Below are positions 18,466 to 26,220 of a DNA stretch of 64,000 bases, one piece after another (within the stretch, counting starts at the first letter, position 1; the number at the start of each line of letters is the position of its first letter). The position numbers were made by a program, and so were the translations under genes. The stretch covers positions 10,230,001 through 10,294,000 of the forward strand of contig NZ_CP192063.1 in assembly GCF_050942425.1 (NCBI RefSeq), written 5' to 3'. Source of the DNA: Actinoallomurus sp050942425 (GTDB lineage: Bacteria; Actinomycetota; Actinomycetes; Streptosporangiales; Streptosporangiaceae). The notes beneath the pieces are model-generated. The model saw nothing but the letters and a program-made list of their open reading frames with translations. It was not told where the DNA came from and made no database searches.

Positions 18466-19994
18466 TGCGCCGCTTCTCTCCGCGCCCACGCCCACCCGCG
18501 CACCCGCCGTCGCCGGCACGCGGGCCGGCGGTTCCGCGCTCGCTCGCACGCCCGTCGGCACGCCGGGTGATCGCCACTCGCCTGCTGCGCCTTCGCCGAC
18601 GGTGCACGCGCGCGCCCGTGAGTCGGCCGCTCGCGGTGGGGCTGCTCGTCCTGTCGCTCCTGGCGTCCGTCGCGTCCGTGAGCGCCGCTCGCCTGCTGTG
18701 CCTTCCCCTGTGGTGCATGCGTGCGCTCGTGAGCCGGTCGGTCGCTGCGGGGCTGCTCGTCCTGTCGCTCCTGGCGTCCGTCGCGTCCGTGAGCGCCGCT
18801 CGCCTGCTGTGCCTTCCCCTGTGGTGCATGCGTGCGCTCGTGAGCCGGTCGGTCGCTGCGGGGCTGCTCGCCCTGTCGCTCCTGGCATCCGTCGCGTCGG
18901 CCGGGGCGGCGTCGGCGGCCGGTGCCGACCGCCTGGACCGGATCGCGGCCGCGTTGCGGCGGTCGCCCGTCTTCGTCGACCCGGACGTCTCCTACCTGCT
19001 GGACGCCCGCGACCGGGCGGCCCTCGGGAAGCAGATCGGCGCGGCCGGCATCCCGATCTACCTGGTCGGCGTGCCGCTGCTGCGCGAGGACGAGTCGGGT
19101 GGCGAAGCCGACTACTTCACCTACCTGCTGCAGCGACGGCTGGGCCGGCCCGGCGTCTACCTGGTCGCCGACCAGAACGGCGATCTGGACTGGACCTCCT
19201 ACCAGGTCCCGCGGAAGGCGTCGCTCGACTTCGGCATCGCGAGCGGCGGCACGTCGCTGCCCGGGCGCCTGCACGACGTCATCGACGCGTTCGCCCGCGC
19301 TCCGTCGGCCGCGCCGTCCACGCCGCCGACGCCCCGTACGCCGGAGCCGAACAGCCGAAACCAGAAGCCGTCCGCCGCCAAACTGGCCGGCGAGTTCGCC
19401 AAGGTCTTCTTCCCCGTACTGATCGTGTCGGCCATCGTGCTGTGGCCGCTGTGGCTGATCTCGCGGCTCGCCTTCGTCGGGGTGCGCCGGGGGGTTCGCG
19501 GCGACTCCCGCACCTTCAAACAGCGGAGGCTGCGGAGGAAGGCCGCCGCGGAGCTCACCCGGCTGGCCGAGGCCCTCGGTCACGCGGACGGCAACCACGG
19601 CCGTGGCCGGGCGACCGCCGACTACGACGCGGCCCGGCTCCTGTACGACGAGAGGAGCGACCCCGGCAGCCTGTTCGGGGTGGTCGTGCTGGCGCTCGAC
19701 GGGCAGGACGCGCTGCGCGCGGACACGGCGACGCCGGACCCGCGGTGCATGGTCGACCCGTTGCACGGCCCGGCGCCCGAGACGGCCCGGGTCCGCCTGC
19801 CCGGGCTGCCGGAGCGCAGGCGGCCGCTGTGCGCGGCCTGCCGGCAGGCCGCGAAGGAGGAACGCCGGCCCCTCATGCTGATCATCGACGGCGAGAAACG
19901 CCCCTACTACCAGGCACCCGGTCTGTGGGAGAAGATCCGGGGCCGGCACGCGAACCTTCCCGAAGACGTTCTGGAGTATCTCGGTGTCGAGTGA
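18465..19994 (+). CDS. Paralogous membrane protein with repeated signal-peptide segment
   Basis: 509 residues from the ATG overlapping the previous stop. Residues about 40-148 consist of tandem copies of a 37-residue unit containing a signal-peptide-like core (GLLVLSLLASVASVSAAR). The last copy ends ASAGAASAAG, a good cleavage site. The mature part has the family domain (IAAALRRSPVFVDPD, IPIYLVGVPLL, RPGVYLVADQNG), a Pro-rich linker and a membrane helix (VFFPVLIVSAIVLWPLWLI). The C-terminal domain has C428 (CMVDPLHG) and C456/C459 (LCAACRQA). An internal ATG/GTG within the last repeat could give a normal protein with one signal peptide, so the true start is uncertain. It overlaps the next gene by 11 nt. 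Confidence 0.65.
   Translation: MRRFSPRPRPPAHPPSPARGPAVPRSLARPSARRVIATRLLRLRRRCTRAPVSRPLAVGLLVLSLLASVASVSAARLLCLPLWCMRALVSRSVAAGLLVLSLLASVASVSAARLLCLPLWCMRALVSRSVAAGLLALSLLASVASAGAASAAGADRLDRIAAALRRSPVFVDPDVSYLLDARDRAALGKQIGAAGIPIYLVGVPLLREDESGGEADYFTYLLQRRLGRPGVYLVADQNGDLDWTSYQVPRKASLDFGIASGGTSLPGRLHDVIDAFARAPSAAPSTPPTPRTPEPNSRNQKPSAAKLAGEFAKVFFPVLIVSAIVLWPLWLISRLAFVGVRRGVRGDSRTFKQRRLRRKAAAELTRLAEALGHADGNHGRGRATADYDAARLLYDERSDPGSLFGVVVLALDGQDALRADTATPDPRCMVDPLHGPAPETARVRLPGLPERRRPLCAACRQAAKEERRPLMLIIDGEKRPYYQAPGLWEKIRGRHANLPEDVLEYLGVE
18579..18911 (+). repeat. 111-bp tandem repeat, about three copies
   Basis: Units begin at 18579 (degenerate), 18690 and 18801. The period is exactly 111 bp = 37 codons, seen by GCTGCTCG at 18641, 18752 and 18863. 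The second and third units are almost identical over most of their length, while the first has diverged. It is in frame with the surrounding gene and multiplies the hydrophobic signal-peptide core. Confidence 0.92.
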
Positions 19995-21099
19995 CGGAGC
20001 CGCGATCGCCGCGGCGCTCCGGCGCTCCCCCGTGTACGTCGATCCGGCGTACGAGGGAGCGCTACCGACGGCGCGCCGGGAGCGGCTGGTGAAACGGATC
20101 CGGCGATCCCCGATCCCGATCTACGTGGTCCTGGTGCCGCTCGTCGCCGGTGGGACCTGGCAGAGCTCGGAACAGGTCACCACCGTCGTCCGGTCGCACC
20201 TGGGCCGGGACGGCGCGTACGTCACGCTCGACACCGACTTCGGCGACGTGTTCGACGTCGTGATGTGGGGCGGGACCGAGGAGCAGCGGCGGTCGGCGCA
20301 TGACGCCGGGTGGGCGATGTCCCTCGATCGGCGGTACGACAAGTCCTCGCTCGCCGACCGGCTCGATCGCTGCGTCGAACTGATCGCGACCGGTAAGGGC
20401 ACCGAGGCGTACGACAAGGCTCACGACACGGCGTTCCCGCCCGGCCCTCCGACGCCAACGAAGTCGCCCGCTCCGCACCGCGTCCGGCACGACGGCGGGA
20501 CGCCCGTCGGCGTGCCCGTCGCGGTCACGGCGGCGGTGCTGGCGGGCGGCGGGGCGCTGCTGTGGCTGCTGCGCCGCCGGCGGGCGCGCGCCGCGCACGA
20601 CAGGCTCGCGCTGCCGCACCGGGTGTTCGGTACGGCGCGGCGTGCGGACGAGGACGAGCTGCGGGCCCGCGCCGAGCAGGACCTGATCGCGCTGGGCGAG
20701 CTGCTCGACGACGCCCAGGGCGACCCGTCCGAGCTCGGCCGCGCGCTGGACGCCTACACCGCGGCCGGTAAGGCGCTCGACCGGGCCGGGTCGCTCGCCG
20801 ACCTGGCGGGCGTGCTCGTGCTCGTTCACCTCGGCCGGACGCCGCAGGACGCCGCACCGCTCTGCTATTTCGATCCGCGGCACGGCGAGGGCGCGATCGC
20901 GGTCACGTGGCGGGCCCCCGGCACCCGTACGAGGCGCGACGTGCGGGTCTGCCCGCGCTGCGCCAAGGCCGTACGCGACCGGGAGGTCCCGGACGTGCTG
21001 CTGGACGACGGGCGCCCCTACTACGAGCGCGCGACGGTCTGGGCGGAGACCGGGTACGGCCAGTTCGGCGACCTGGTGGGGAGGATCCTCGATGAATGA
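19984..21099 (+). CDS. Paralogous membrane protein with C-terminal CxxC domain
   Basis: 371 residues, GTG start 11 nt inside the previous gene. There is no signal peptide. The family N-domain occupies residues 5-145 (ALRRSPVYVDPAYEG, IPIYVVLVPLVAGGTW, GRDGAYVTLDTD). A membrane helix at 176-196 is followed by RRRR. The cytoplasmic-side helical domain (DLIALGELLDDAQGD, LGRALDAYTAAGKALD) precedes a cysteine domain with C294 and H300 (CYFDPRHG) and C323/C326 (CPRCAKAV), then PYYERATVW and GYGQ. One Cys/His set plus CxxC suggests zinc binding (inference). The stop overlaps the next start by 8 nt. Confidence 0.7.
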   Translation: MSSDGAAIAAALRRSPVYVDPAYEGALPTARRERLVKRIRRSPIPIYVVLVPLVAGGTWQSSEQVTTVVRSHLGRDGAYVTLDTDFGDVFDVVMWGGTEEQRRSAHDAGWAMSLDRRYDKSSLADRLDRCVELIATGKGTEAYDKAHDTAFPPGPPTPTKSPAPHRVRHDGGTPVGVPVAVTAAVLAGGGALLWLLRRRRARAAHDRLALPHRVFGTARRADEDELRARAEQDLIALGELLDDAQGDPSELGRALDAYTAAGKALDRAGSLADLAGVLVLVHLGRTPQDAAPLCYFDPRHGEGAIAVTWRAPGTRTRRDVRVCPRCAKAVRDREVPDVLLDDGRPYYERATVWAETGYGQFGDLVGRILDE

Positions 21100-22264
21100 G
21101 GCGGGCCGGATCGCGGCGGCGCTACGGCGGTCGCCGGTCTACGTCGACCCGTCGCTGGCCTCGGCGGTCCCGCACCCCGAACGGCTCGTCGAGGCGATCA
21201 GGCGGGCGCCGATGCCGGTGTTCGCGGTGATCGTCCCGCTGGTGCCGGGCGGCACGTGGCCGGACTCCGATCATCTCGCCGACGACGTGCAGCACCGGCT
21301 CGGCCGGGACGGCGTCTACCTCACGCTGGACGCGGAGTCGCCGGACCGGATCCGCGGGTACGAGTACGGCGTCGACCGCGACGCCATCGAGGCCGCCGGC
21401 GCCGTCTCCCTCGATCGCACCATGGACAGCGCGTCGCTGACGGACAAGCTGATCCGCTGTGTCCAGCTCATGGCCACCGGTCAGGCCCATGCCGCCTACC
21501 AAAAGCAGACCGACGCCCTGGATCACCACGGCGGAGAGTCGAAGCCGCCCGCGCGGAGCGGCAACGGCGGAGCCCTCCCGTACGCCGTGGGCGGCGGGGC
21601 CGTCGTGCTGTCCGGCGTCGCCGCCCTGCTCCTGTGGCGACGCCGCCGGATGGCGGAGATCCACGCCGCGGCGTCCCAGCGGTCCGATCTCCGGCCGGCG
21701 GTGTCACGGCGGTCCGGTGTCCGGCCCGCGGCGACCACCGCACGGTCGGCCGCCGAGTTGCGCGAGCACGCCACCGCCGAGCTCATCCGGCTCGGCGAGT
21801 CCCTGGAGGACGCGCCAGGCGACGCGGACCTTCTCCAGCACGCCCTCGACGCGTACGCGGCGGCCGGGAAGGTCCTCGACACGGACCAGACCGTGCCGGG
21901 GCTGGCCGGGGCCCTGGTGCTCATCGACATGGGACGCGACGCGTACGAGGCAGCCCGGAGGGGAAAGGCCCTGCGGCCCAGTCCGCTGTGCTTCTTCAAC
22001 CCCCTGCACGGCGACGGCCCGGTGCCCGTCAGGTGGCGGGCCGTCGGCGGCCGCGACCGGATCGACGTCCGGGCCTGCGCGGCCTGCGCGAAGGCGGTGC
22101 GGGACCACGACACCCCCGACGTCCTCTTCGACGGCGAAGTCCCCTACTACGAAGTGGATCCGGAAGGTAGCGTGTGGTCAGCTACCGGTTACGGTCAGCT
22201 CAGGGACGACCTGGTGCAGCGGGTGCTGCGCGGTGATCTCTCGGCGCGCACGGAACCATCCTGA
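21092..22264 (+). CDS. Paralogous membrane protein with C-terminal CxxC domain
   Basis: 390 residues, closest to the preceding gene: IAAALRRSPVYVDP, VPLVPGGTWPDSD and LGRDGVYLTLD are nearly identical segments, so the pair looks like a tandem duplication. Membrane helix at 162-182. The helical module (LIRLGESLEDAPGD, ALDAYAAAGKVLD) is followed by C300/H306 (CFFNPLHGDG), C329/C332 (CAACAKAV) and a PYYE...GYGQ end. A short internal duplication (SQRSDLRPA / SRRSGVRPA) lies after the helix. No enzyme motif was recognised. A 43-bp gap separates it from the fifth gene. Confidence 0.7.
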   Translation: MNEAGRIAAALRRSPVYVDPSLASAVPHPERLVEAIRRAPMPVFAVIVPLVPGGTWPDSDHLADDVQHRLGRDGVYLTLDAESPDRIRGYEYGVDRDAIEAAGAVSLDRTMDSASLTDKLIRCVQLMATGQAHAAYQKQTDALDHHGGESKPPARSGNGGALPYAVGGGAVVLSGVAALLLWRRRRMAEIHAAASQRSDLRPAVSRRSGVRPAATTARSAAELREHATAELIRLGESLEDAPGDADLLQHALDAYAAAGKVLDTDQTVPGLAGALVLIDMGRDAYEAARRGKALRPSPLCFFNPLHGDGPVPVRWRAVGGRDRIDVRACAACAKAVRDHDTPDVLFDGEVPYYEVDPEGSVWSATGYGQLRDDLVQRVLRGDLSARTEPS

Positions 22265-22307
22265 CCGCTGGTTCGTCCAAGCTAGTCGTAGCACTCACAC
22301 TGATCAC

Positions 22308-23657
22308 ATGAAGGCCGCCATGAAGTTTCGCCGTTCGACGATTCCCGCCGCGGTGGCTGCCGTCGTCGCGTTGTTGTTCGCGTTCGCCCTGCCGGCGAGC
22401 GCCGATGGGTTCCAGGACGTGGTCCATGGCCTGAAGAGCCAGGGGTTCTACCTGTCCAAGGACGCCGGTGCGACGATGTCGAGCTCGGACCAGCAGAGCG
22501 TGGTCAGCGCGCTCAAGGACGACAAATCGACGGTCCGGATGGCCGTCGTGAAGCAGAACCGGGTCACCACCGCCGGCCTGCGCCAGCTCGACACCGCCCT
22601 GGGCAAGAAGGGCACCCTGATCCTGCTCGACGGGAGTGGCCAGCGGATCCTCGCGGGATCCCACGAGGGCCTGGGCAGCGACAAGATCAAGACATTGGTG
22701 TCCCAGGCGCGGGGTGACTCCTCGAACCTCAAGGACCTCCTGCTCAACCTGAACAAAGCCTTCGACAAGGCGGTCGCGGACAAGAAGTCCGGCTCCGCGA
22801 CGGCCGGGTTCGTCGTGCTCGGCGTCCTGGTGCTCATCGTCGCGGGCATCGTGGGTCTGATCTTCGTCGCCCGCAAGCGGCGCCGGGAGCGGGAGGCCAG
22901 GCAACTGGCCGAGCTCAAGGACAGCGTCTACGAGGACGTCACCCGGCTCGGCGAGGACATCACCGCGCTCAACCTCAACGTCATGGACCCGAGCCTCGAC
23001 TCGGCCGCCCGGGACGACTACCAGCGGGCCATGGACTCCTACGACCAGGCCAAGGCGGCCGCCGACTCGGCGCGCCGGCCGGAGGACATGCGCAACGTCA
23101 CCAAGGCTCTCGAGGACGGCCGCTACTACATGACCGCGGTACGGGCCCGCCTCGACGGCCGGCCGGTGCCCGAGCGGCGCGCGCCCTGCTTCTTCAACCC
23201 GCAGCACGGCCCGTCGGTGCAGGACGTCATGTGGGCGCCGCCGAACGGCGCGCCCCGGGAGGTCCCGGCCTGTGCCGCCGACGCGCAGGCGGTGCTGTCC
23301 GGCCAGAACCCGGACGCCCGCATGGTCACGGTCGGCGGTTACCAGCGCCCGTACTGGGACGCCGGACCGGCGTACGCGCCGTACGCCGGCGGGTACTACT
23401 CCGGCTTCGGCGGCGGCGACATGCTCGGTGGTCTGCTCATCGGCACGGCCCTGGGTTCGATGTTCAGCGGTGGCTTCGGCGGGCACGGTGGGTACGACGC
23501 GGGTTACGCTGCCGGGTACGACGCCGGCAACGACAGCGGCGGTGACTGGGGCTTCGGCGGCGGCGGAGACGGCGGTGACGGTGGCTTCGACATCGGCGGC
23601 GGCGACTTCGGAGGCTTCGATGGGGGCGGTGACTTCGGCGGCGGGGGTGACTGGTGA
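22308..23657 (+). CDS. Secreted/membrane TPM-like protein with glycine-rich tail
   Basis: 449 residues. Signal peptide (IPAAVAAVVALLFAFALPASA), an N-domain that varies the family theme (LKSQGFYLSKDAG, KKGTLILLDGSG), and a membrane helix at about 163-186 followed by RKRRRER. A helical module comes next, then C294 (CFFNPQHGPSV) and a single C322 (VPACAADAQ) in place of CxxC, then PYWDAGPAYAPYAGGYY. A C-terminal Gly/Asp/Phe-rich tail of about 70 residues recalls YgcG-type TPM proteins. The start could also be the ATG at 22320, which has AAGG upstream. It ends in TGATG, coupling it to the next gene. Confidence 0.72.
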   Translation: MKAAMKFRRSTIPAAVAAVVALLFAFALPASADGFQDVVHGLKSQGFYLSKDAGATMSSSDQQSVVSALKDDKSTVRMAVVKQNRVTTAGLRQLDTALGKKGTLILLDGSGQRILAGSHEGLGSDKIKTLVSQARGDSSNLKDLLLNLNKAFDKAVADKKSGSATAGFVVLGVLVLIVAGIVGLIFVARKRRREREARQLAELKDSVYEDVTRLGEDITALNLNVMDPSLDSAARDDYQRAMDSYDQAKAAADSARRPEDMRNVTKALEDGRYYMTAVRARLDGRPVPERRAPCFFNPQHGPSVQDVMWAPPNGAPREVPACAADAQAVLSGQNPDARMVTVGGYQRPYWDAGPAYAPYAGGYYSGFGGGDMLGGLLIGTALGSMFSGGFGGHGGYDAGYAAGYDAGNDSGGDWGFGGGGDGGDGGFDIGGGDFGGFDGGGDFGGGGDW

Positions 23658-24011
23658 TGGAGGCCCCCACTGACCCGGCTGCCGGGTGACCCGACCCTCC
23701 TCCGGAGAGCCCTGTACACCGTCGGATTCCGGCTCCCTCCGGAGAATCGGAGCTGGGTCCGGCATGATCTGACCGACGCGGGGTGGCGTGGCCGCATGAT
23801 GGCCCGCCACCTCGTTCTCATGTTCCCGATCTGCGTGCTGCTCGCGCTGCTCCCCGCCGAGTGGAGCATCCGGCTGGCCGTCGCCGCCCTCGCGCTGCTG
23901 AGCAGCACCTTCGTCGTCGCCATCAACGCGGCCGACATCCGGCAGGCGCGGCTGCGCCAGCACGGCCTGCCCGTTCCCGACGACCCGGAACGCGGCCACC
24001 CACCCCACTGA
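23657..24011 (+). pseudogene. DUF5313-like membrane protein with apparent 1-base frameshift
   Basis: An ATG at 23657 overlaps the preceding stop and encodes MEAPTDPAAG before a stop. Removing one base (around T23687) joins it to a frame reading DPTLLRRALYTVGFRLPPENRSW, then VRHDLTDAGWRGRMMARH, two membrane helices and ADIRQARLRQHGLPVPDDP. This layout matches the small actinobacterial DUF5313 proteins (about 110-130 residues). Without the join, only a 71-residue protein from ATG 23796 is possible, lacking the conserved N-terminal motif. Either a real +1 mutation or a sequencing error. Confidence 0.55.
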
Positions 24012-24096
24012 TCCGATCTTCGATATTCCAACGGCCCATTCGGCCTCGTGATCGCCGTTGAGCAGCCGACCCGGCATGGAGGGTTGGTGGCAGCGT

Positions 24097-25170
24097 TCAG
24101 GGGGTGAGGCTGGTGACGAGTTCGTCGCGGCCGGTGACGCCTGTCTTGCGGTAGATGGCGGCGAGGTGGTCGCTGACGGTGTGGTGGGACAGGTCCAGAC
24201 GGCGCGCGATCTGCTTGACCGGGTGCCCGCTCAGTATGTGGGCGGCGATGGCCTGCTCGCGCGGCGTGAGGCCGTACCAGTCGGAGACGGCGGATAACAG
24301 CGTCCGCCCGGCGGCGGGCCGGATGGTGACGGCTCGCTGACCGGTCAAACCTCCATCGAGCGGCTGAGCGTGCAGGGCCACCCATCCCTGGGGGGTTGGA
24401 ATTCGGCTTTGCGCCTCGATCGCATGGGGCTGGGTTGCCGCGACCAGGACGCTGAGCAGGTGTCCGGGAAGCTGGCCCTGGTCGAGAGCGGAGTGATCCG
24501 GGGCGAAGCTGCGCAGCCAGGAGCGCCCGGTCGCAGTCGCGGCGATAACGGAGTTGGCTTGGTCGATGACCAGAACGCCTTCGGAGTGATCGGAACGCAC
24601 GGGGCGGAACGGCTGGCGGGTCACGAACCGCCTGAGCGCGGCGGTCAGCGGGGCGAGCAGCCGTGCAGCGTCGGCGATCTCGGCGGCGCGGAACGGTCGG
24701 ATGTCGGCTCCGCGTACCAGGGCCAGCCCGCCCCACGCTTTCCCGCGGTGGGTCAGTGCGATGCTCAGGTCGCTGCCCACTCCCTCGGCCGCCATGAGCT
24801 CGCGTTGAAATGCGTCCTGGTCGGTCACCGGCGGCCCGGACCCGAATTCCCTTACCGGGCGGCGGCTGCGGATCAGGGCCGCGAAGGGGTTCGGATCCCG
24901 CCCGGCGACATGGTTGAGTTCCAGCTGGTATCCAGCGGCGGTGCCGTAGGTGTTCCTGGTCGCCGCGAAGGCCACTGTCCCGGTGAGCGGGTCGAGGCCG
25001 AACAGCGCATACCCATCGTGCGGCACCACCAGCCCCACGTGACAGGAGATCTCGGCCGCCAGCTCCGTCACCGTGGTGGCGTTCCCCGCCGCCTCGATCA
25101 TCGCGTCGCCCACTGCTCGCCTCACCCCGTCCGCTGCCCCCGCACGCGTTGCGTCAGTCTCACCAAGCAC
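24097..25170 (-). CDS. LuxR family transcriptional regulator with GAF-like sensor
   Basis: 357 residues, GTG start. The C-terminal LuxR-type helix-turn-helix is clear at about 290-350: WYGLTPREQAIAAHILSGH, PVKQIARRLDLSHHTVSDHL, AAIYRKTGV. Residues about 20-170 look like a GAF domain (HVGLVVPHDGYALFGLDPLTGTVAFAAT). A central part, GVLVIDQANSVIAATATGRSWL, resembles a PAS-like fold. It is divergent from the secreted DUF922 gene with 100 bp between starts, so that gene is a likely target. No phospho-acceptor domain is present, so it probably senses a small molecule. Confidence 0.85.
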   Translation of the reverse strand: MLGETDATRAGAADGVRRAVGDAMIEAAGNATTVTELAAEISCHVGLVVPHDGYALFGLDPLTGTVAFAATRNTYGTAAGYQLELNHVAGRDPNPFAALIRSRRPVREFGSGPPVTDQDAFQRELMAAEGVGSDLSIALTHRGKAWGGLALVRGADIRPFRAAEIADAARLLAPLTAALRRFVTRQPFRPVRSDHSEGVLVIDQANSVIAATATGRSWLRSFAPDHSALDQGQLPGHLLSVLVAATQPHAIEAQSRIPTPQGWVALHAQPLDGGLTGQRAVTIRPAAGRTLLSAVSDWYGLTPREQAIAAHILSGHPVKQIARRLDLSHHTVSDHLAAIYRKTGVTGRDELVTSLTP

Positions 25171-25270
25171 CGACCCGTCCTGTCAACCCCCTCTTTTTCG
25201 GGATACCGACGGACCACCATTCAGCACAGGCTCCTGGGTGAAGCGACATCTGGAAGTAAACGGGGAAACG

Positions 25271-25912
25271 ATGATCAGCAGAAGCCAGACCAGATGCGCG
25301 GCGACCGCCTGCGCCTTCGTTGTCGTGACTGCGGCTGTCACGGCACTGCCCAGCGTCGCCAGAGCACAGACCACTCAGGTGCCGTCGGTCAAAATCACCC
25401 GACAGACCAAATCGTTCGCCAACTGCAAGGCGGCCGGCAAGTTCCTGGATTCTGGTGCCGAGGCCGGACACGCCTCCGCGATGTGGATCCACACCTTCAC
25501 CAAGCCCACCGTCACGGACACTGGCGGAGATTTCTGGAAGGCGACCGCCAAGGCGACGAGCACCTACCTTCCCAAGAAGTCGAGCATCAGACTGGTCGTC
25601 CCGAGCTGGCCGCACATGAGCTCCGCCGACAAGGCATCGATCAAGCACTTCGAGAACGCTCTGCTGGCCCATGAGGAAGGACACCAGAAACTGGCCCAGG
25701 ACATTCTTGTCCATTTCACGAACTACCCACTCGCCGGCGCGGGCCAGGGCAGCCAGGCTGCTGTAGCCGATCTGGATAAGGAAGAGGCCAAGTACAAGAA
25801 GAATCTCGACGCATACATCCAGGAACGCGAAGACGCCTACGACGCCAAGACCGACCACGGGCGTCACCAATCCGCCGACGGCGGTGTGGACGTCGTCCTC
25901 ACCTGCCACTGA
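25271..25912 (+). CDS. Secreted DUF922-type putative metalloprotein (HEEGH)
   Basis: 213 residues. Signal peptide with TACAFVVVTAAVTALPSVARAQ, so probably exported. The mature domain contains NALLAHEEGHQKLAQDILV, an HExxH zinc-peptidase-type motif, and WIHTFTKPTVTDTGGDFW near the N-terminus. Both fit the DUF922 family of predicted secreted zinc-dependent proteases. A helical segment ADLDKEEAKYKKNLDAYIQERED follows. The ATG at 25271 was chosen because the signal peptide begins there. Protease activity has not been shown for most of this family. Possibly controlled by the divergent LuxR gene. Confidence 0.75.
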   Translation: MISRSQTRCAATACAFVVVTAAVTALPSVARAQTTQVPSVKITRQTKSFANCKAAGKFLDSGAEAGHASAMWIHTFTKPTVTDTGGDFWKATAKATSTYLPKKSSIRLVVPSWPHMSSADKASIKHFENALLAHEEGHQKLAQDILVHFTNYPLAGAGQGSQAAVADLDKEEAKYKKNLDAYIQEREDAYDAKTDHGRHQSADGGVDVVLTCH

Positions 25913-26016
25913 ACGGGCCTGACAAGCCCGGCCTAACGACAGGTCCGCGCGATGGCCACATCCCCGTAGGCCTGCAAGGTCACCAGGTCAGGTGGGGAGT
26001 TCCGGACCGTTTCGCG

Positions 26017-26063
26017 TCATCCACAGGGGTTGTCCACAGCGGTTGTCCACAGTCTGTGGGCAA
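26017..26063. promoter_or_regulatory. Cluster of four DnaA-box-like 9-mers
   Basis: TTGTCCACA, the preferred actinobacterial DnaA box, occurs exactly at 26030-26038 and 26043-26051. Near-matches are TCATCCACA at 26017-26025 and TGTGGGCAA at 26055-26063 (TTGCCCACA on the minus strand). Four boxes in 47 bp cannot easily be chance in GC-rich DNA. They lie in the 308-bp gap between the DUF922 gene and trpB. The rest of that gap holds nothing recognisable except the inverted repeat before trpB. Confidence 0.6.
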
Positions 26064-26166
26064 CCGCTCCGCATCAACACGCGGACTCGACGACGAGCGG
26101 CCCGCACGCCGCGCTCGCCTCACCGCTCCGATCGAGACTGGCACGCCCACCGCGCCCTGTGGCACA

Positions 26167-26211
26167 CTCATGAGTTATAGAACTCTCGAGCAGAGATATA
26201 TAACTCATGAG
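26167..26211. repeat. 13-bp perfect inverted repeat before trpB
   Basis: CTCATGAGTTATA (26167-26179) and its exact complement TATAACTCATGAG (26199-26211), 19 bp apart. The right arm runs into the GGAGG ribosome binding site of trpB (26211-26215). The segment is strikingly AT-rich for this genome. It could be an operator (for example for the GntR protein encoded two genes on) or an mRNA hairpin that sequesters the ribosome binding site. Confidence 0.75.
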
Positions 26212-26220
26212 GAGGCGGGC

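Noticed and set aside
18579..18911. CRISPR array
   Set aside because: Units are contiguous with no spacers and lie in frame inside a gene.
18234..19949. Minus-strand frame with repeated Arg/Thr-rich units
   Set aside because: The repeats are the antisense reading of the 111-bp tandem repeat in the plus-strand membrane-protein gene.
25913..25960. Terminator after the DUF922 gene
   Set aside because: Only a 5-bp CGGGC/GCCCG stem is present; too weak to call.
26017..26063. Chromosomal origin oriC
   Set aside because: DnaA boxes are present but dnaA, dnaN, recF and rpmH are not, and the intergenic region is too short.
26056..26220. Longer TrpB start upstream of 26221
   Set aside because: The extension runs through the DnaA boxes and the AT-rich inverted repeat and bypasses a strong GGAGG site.
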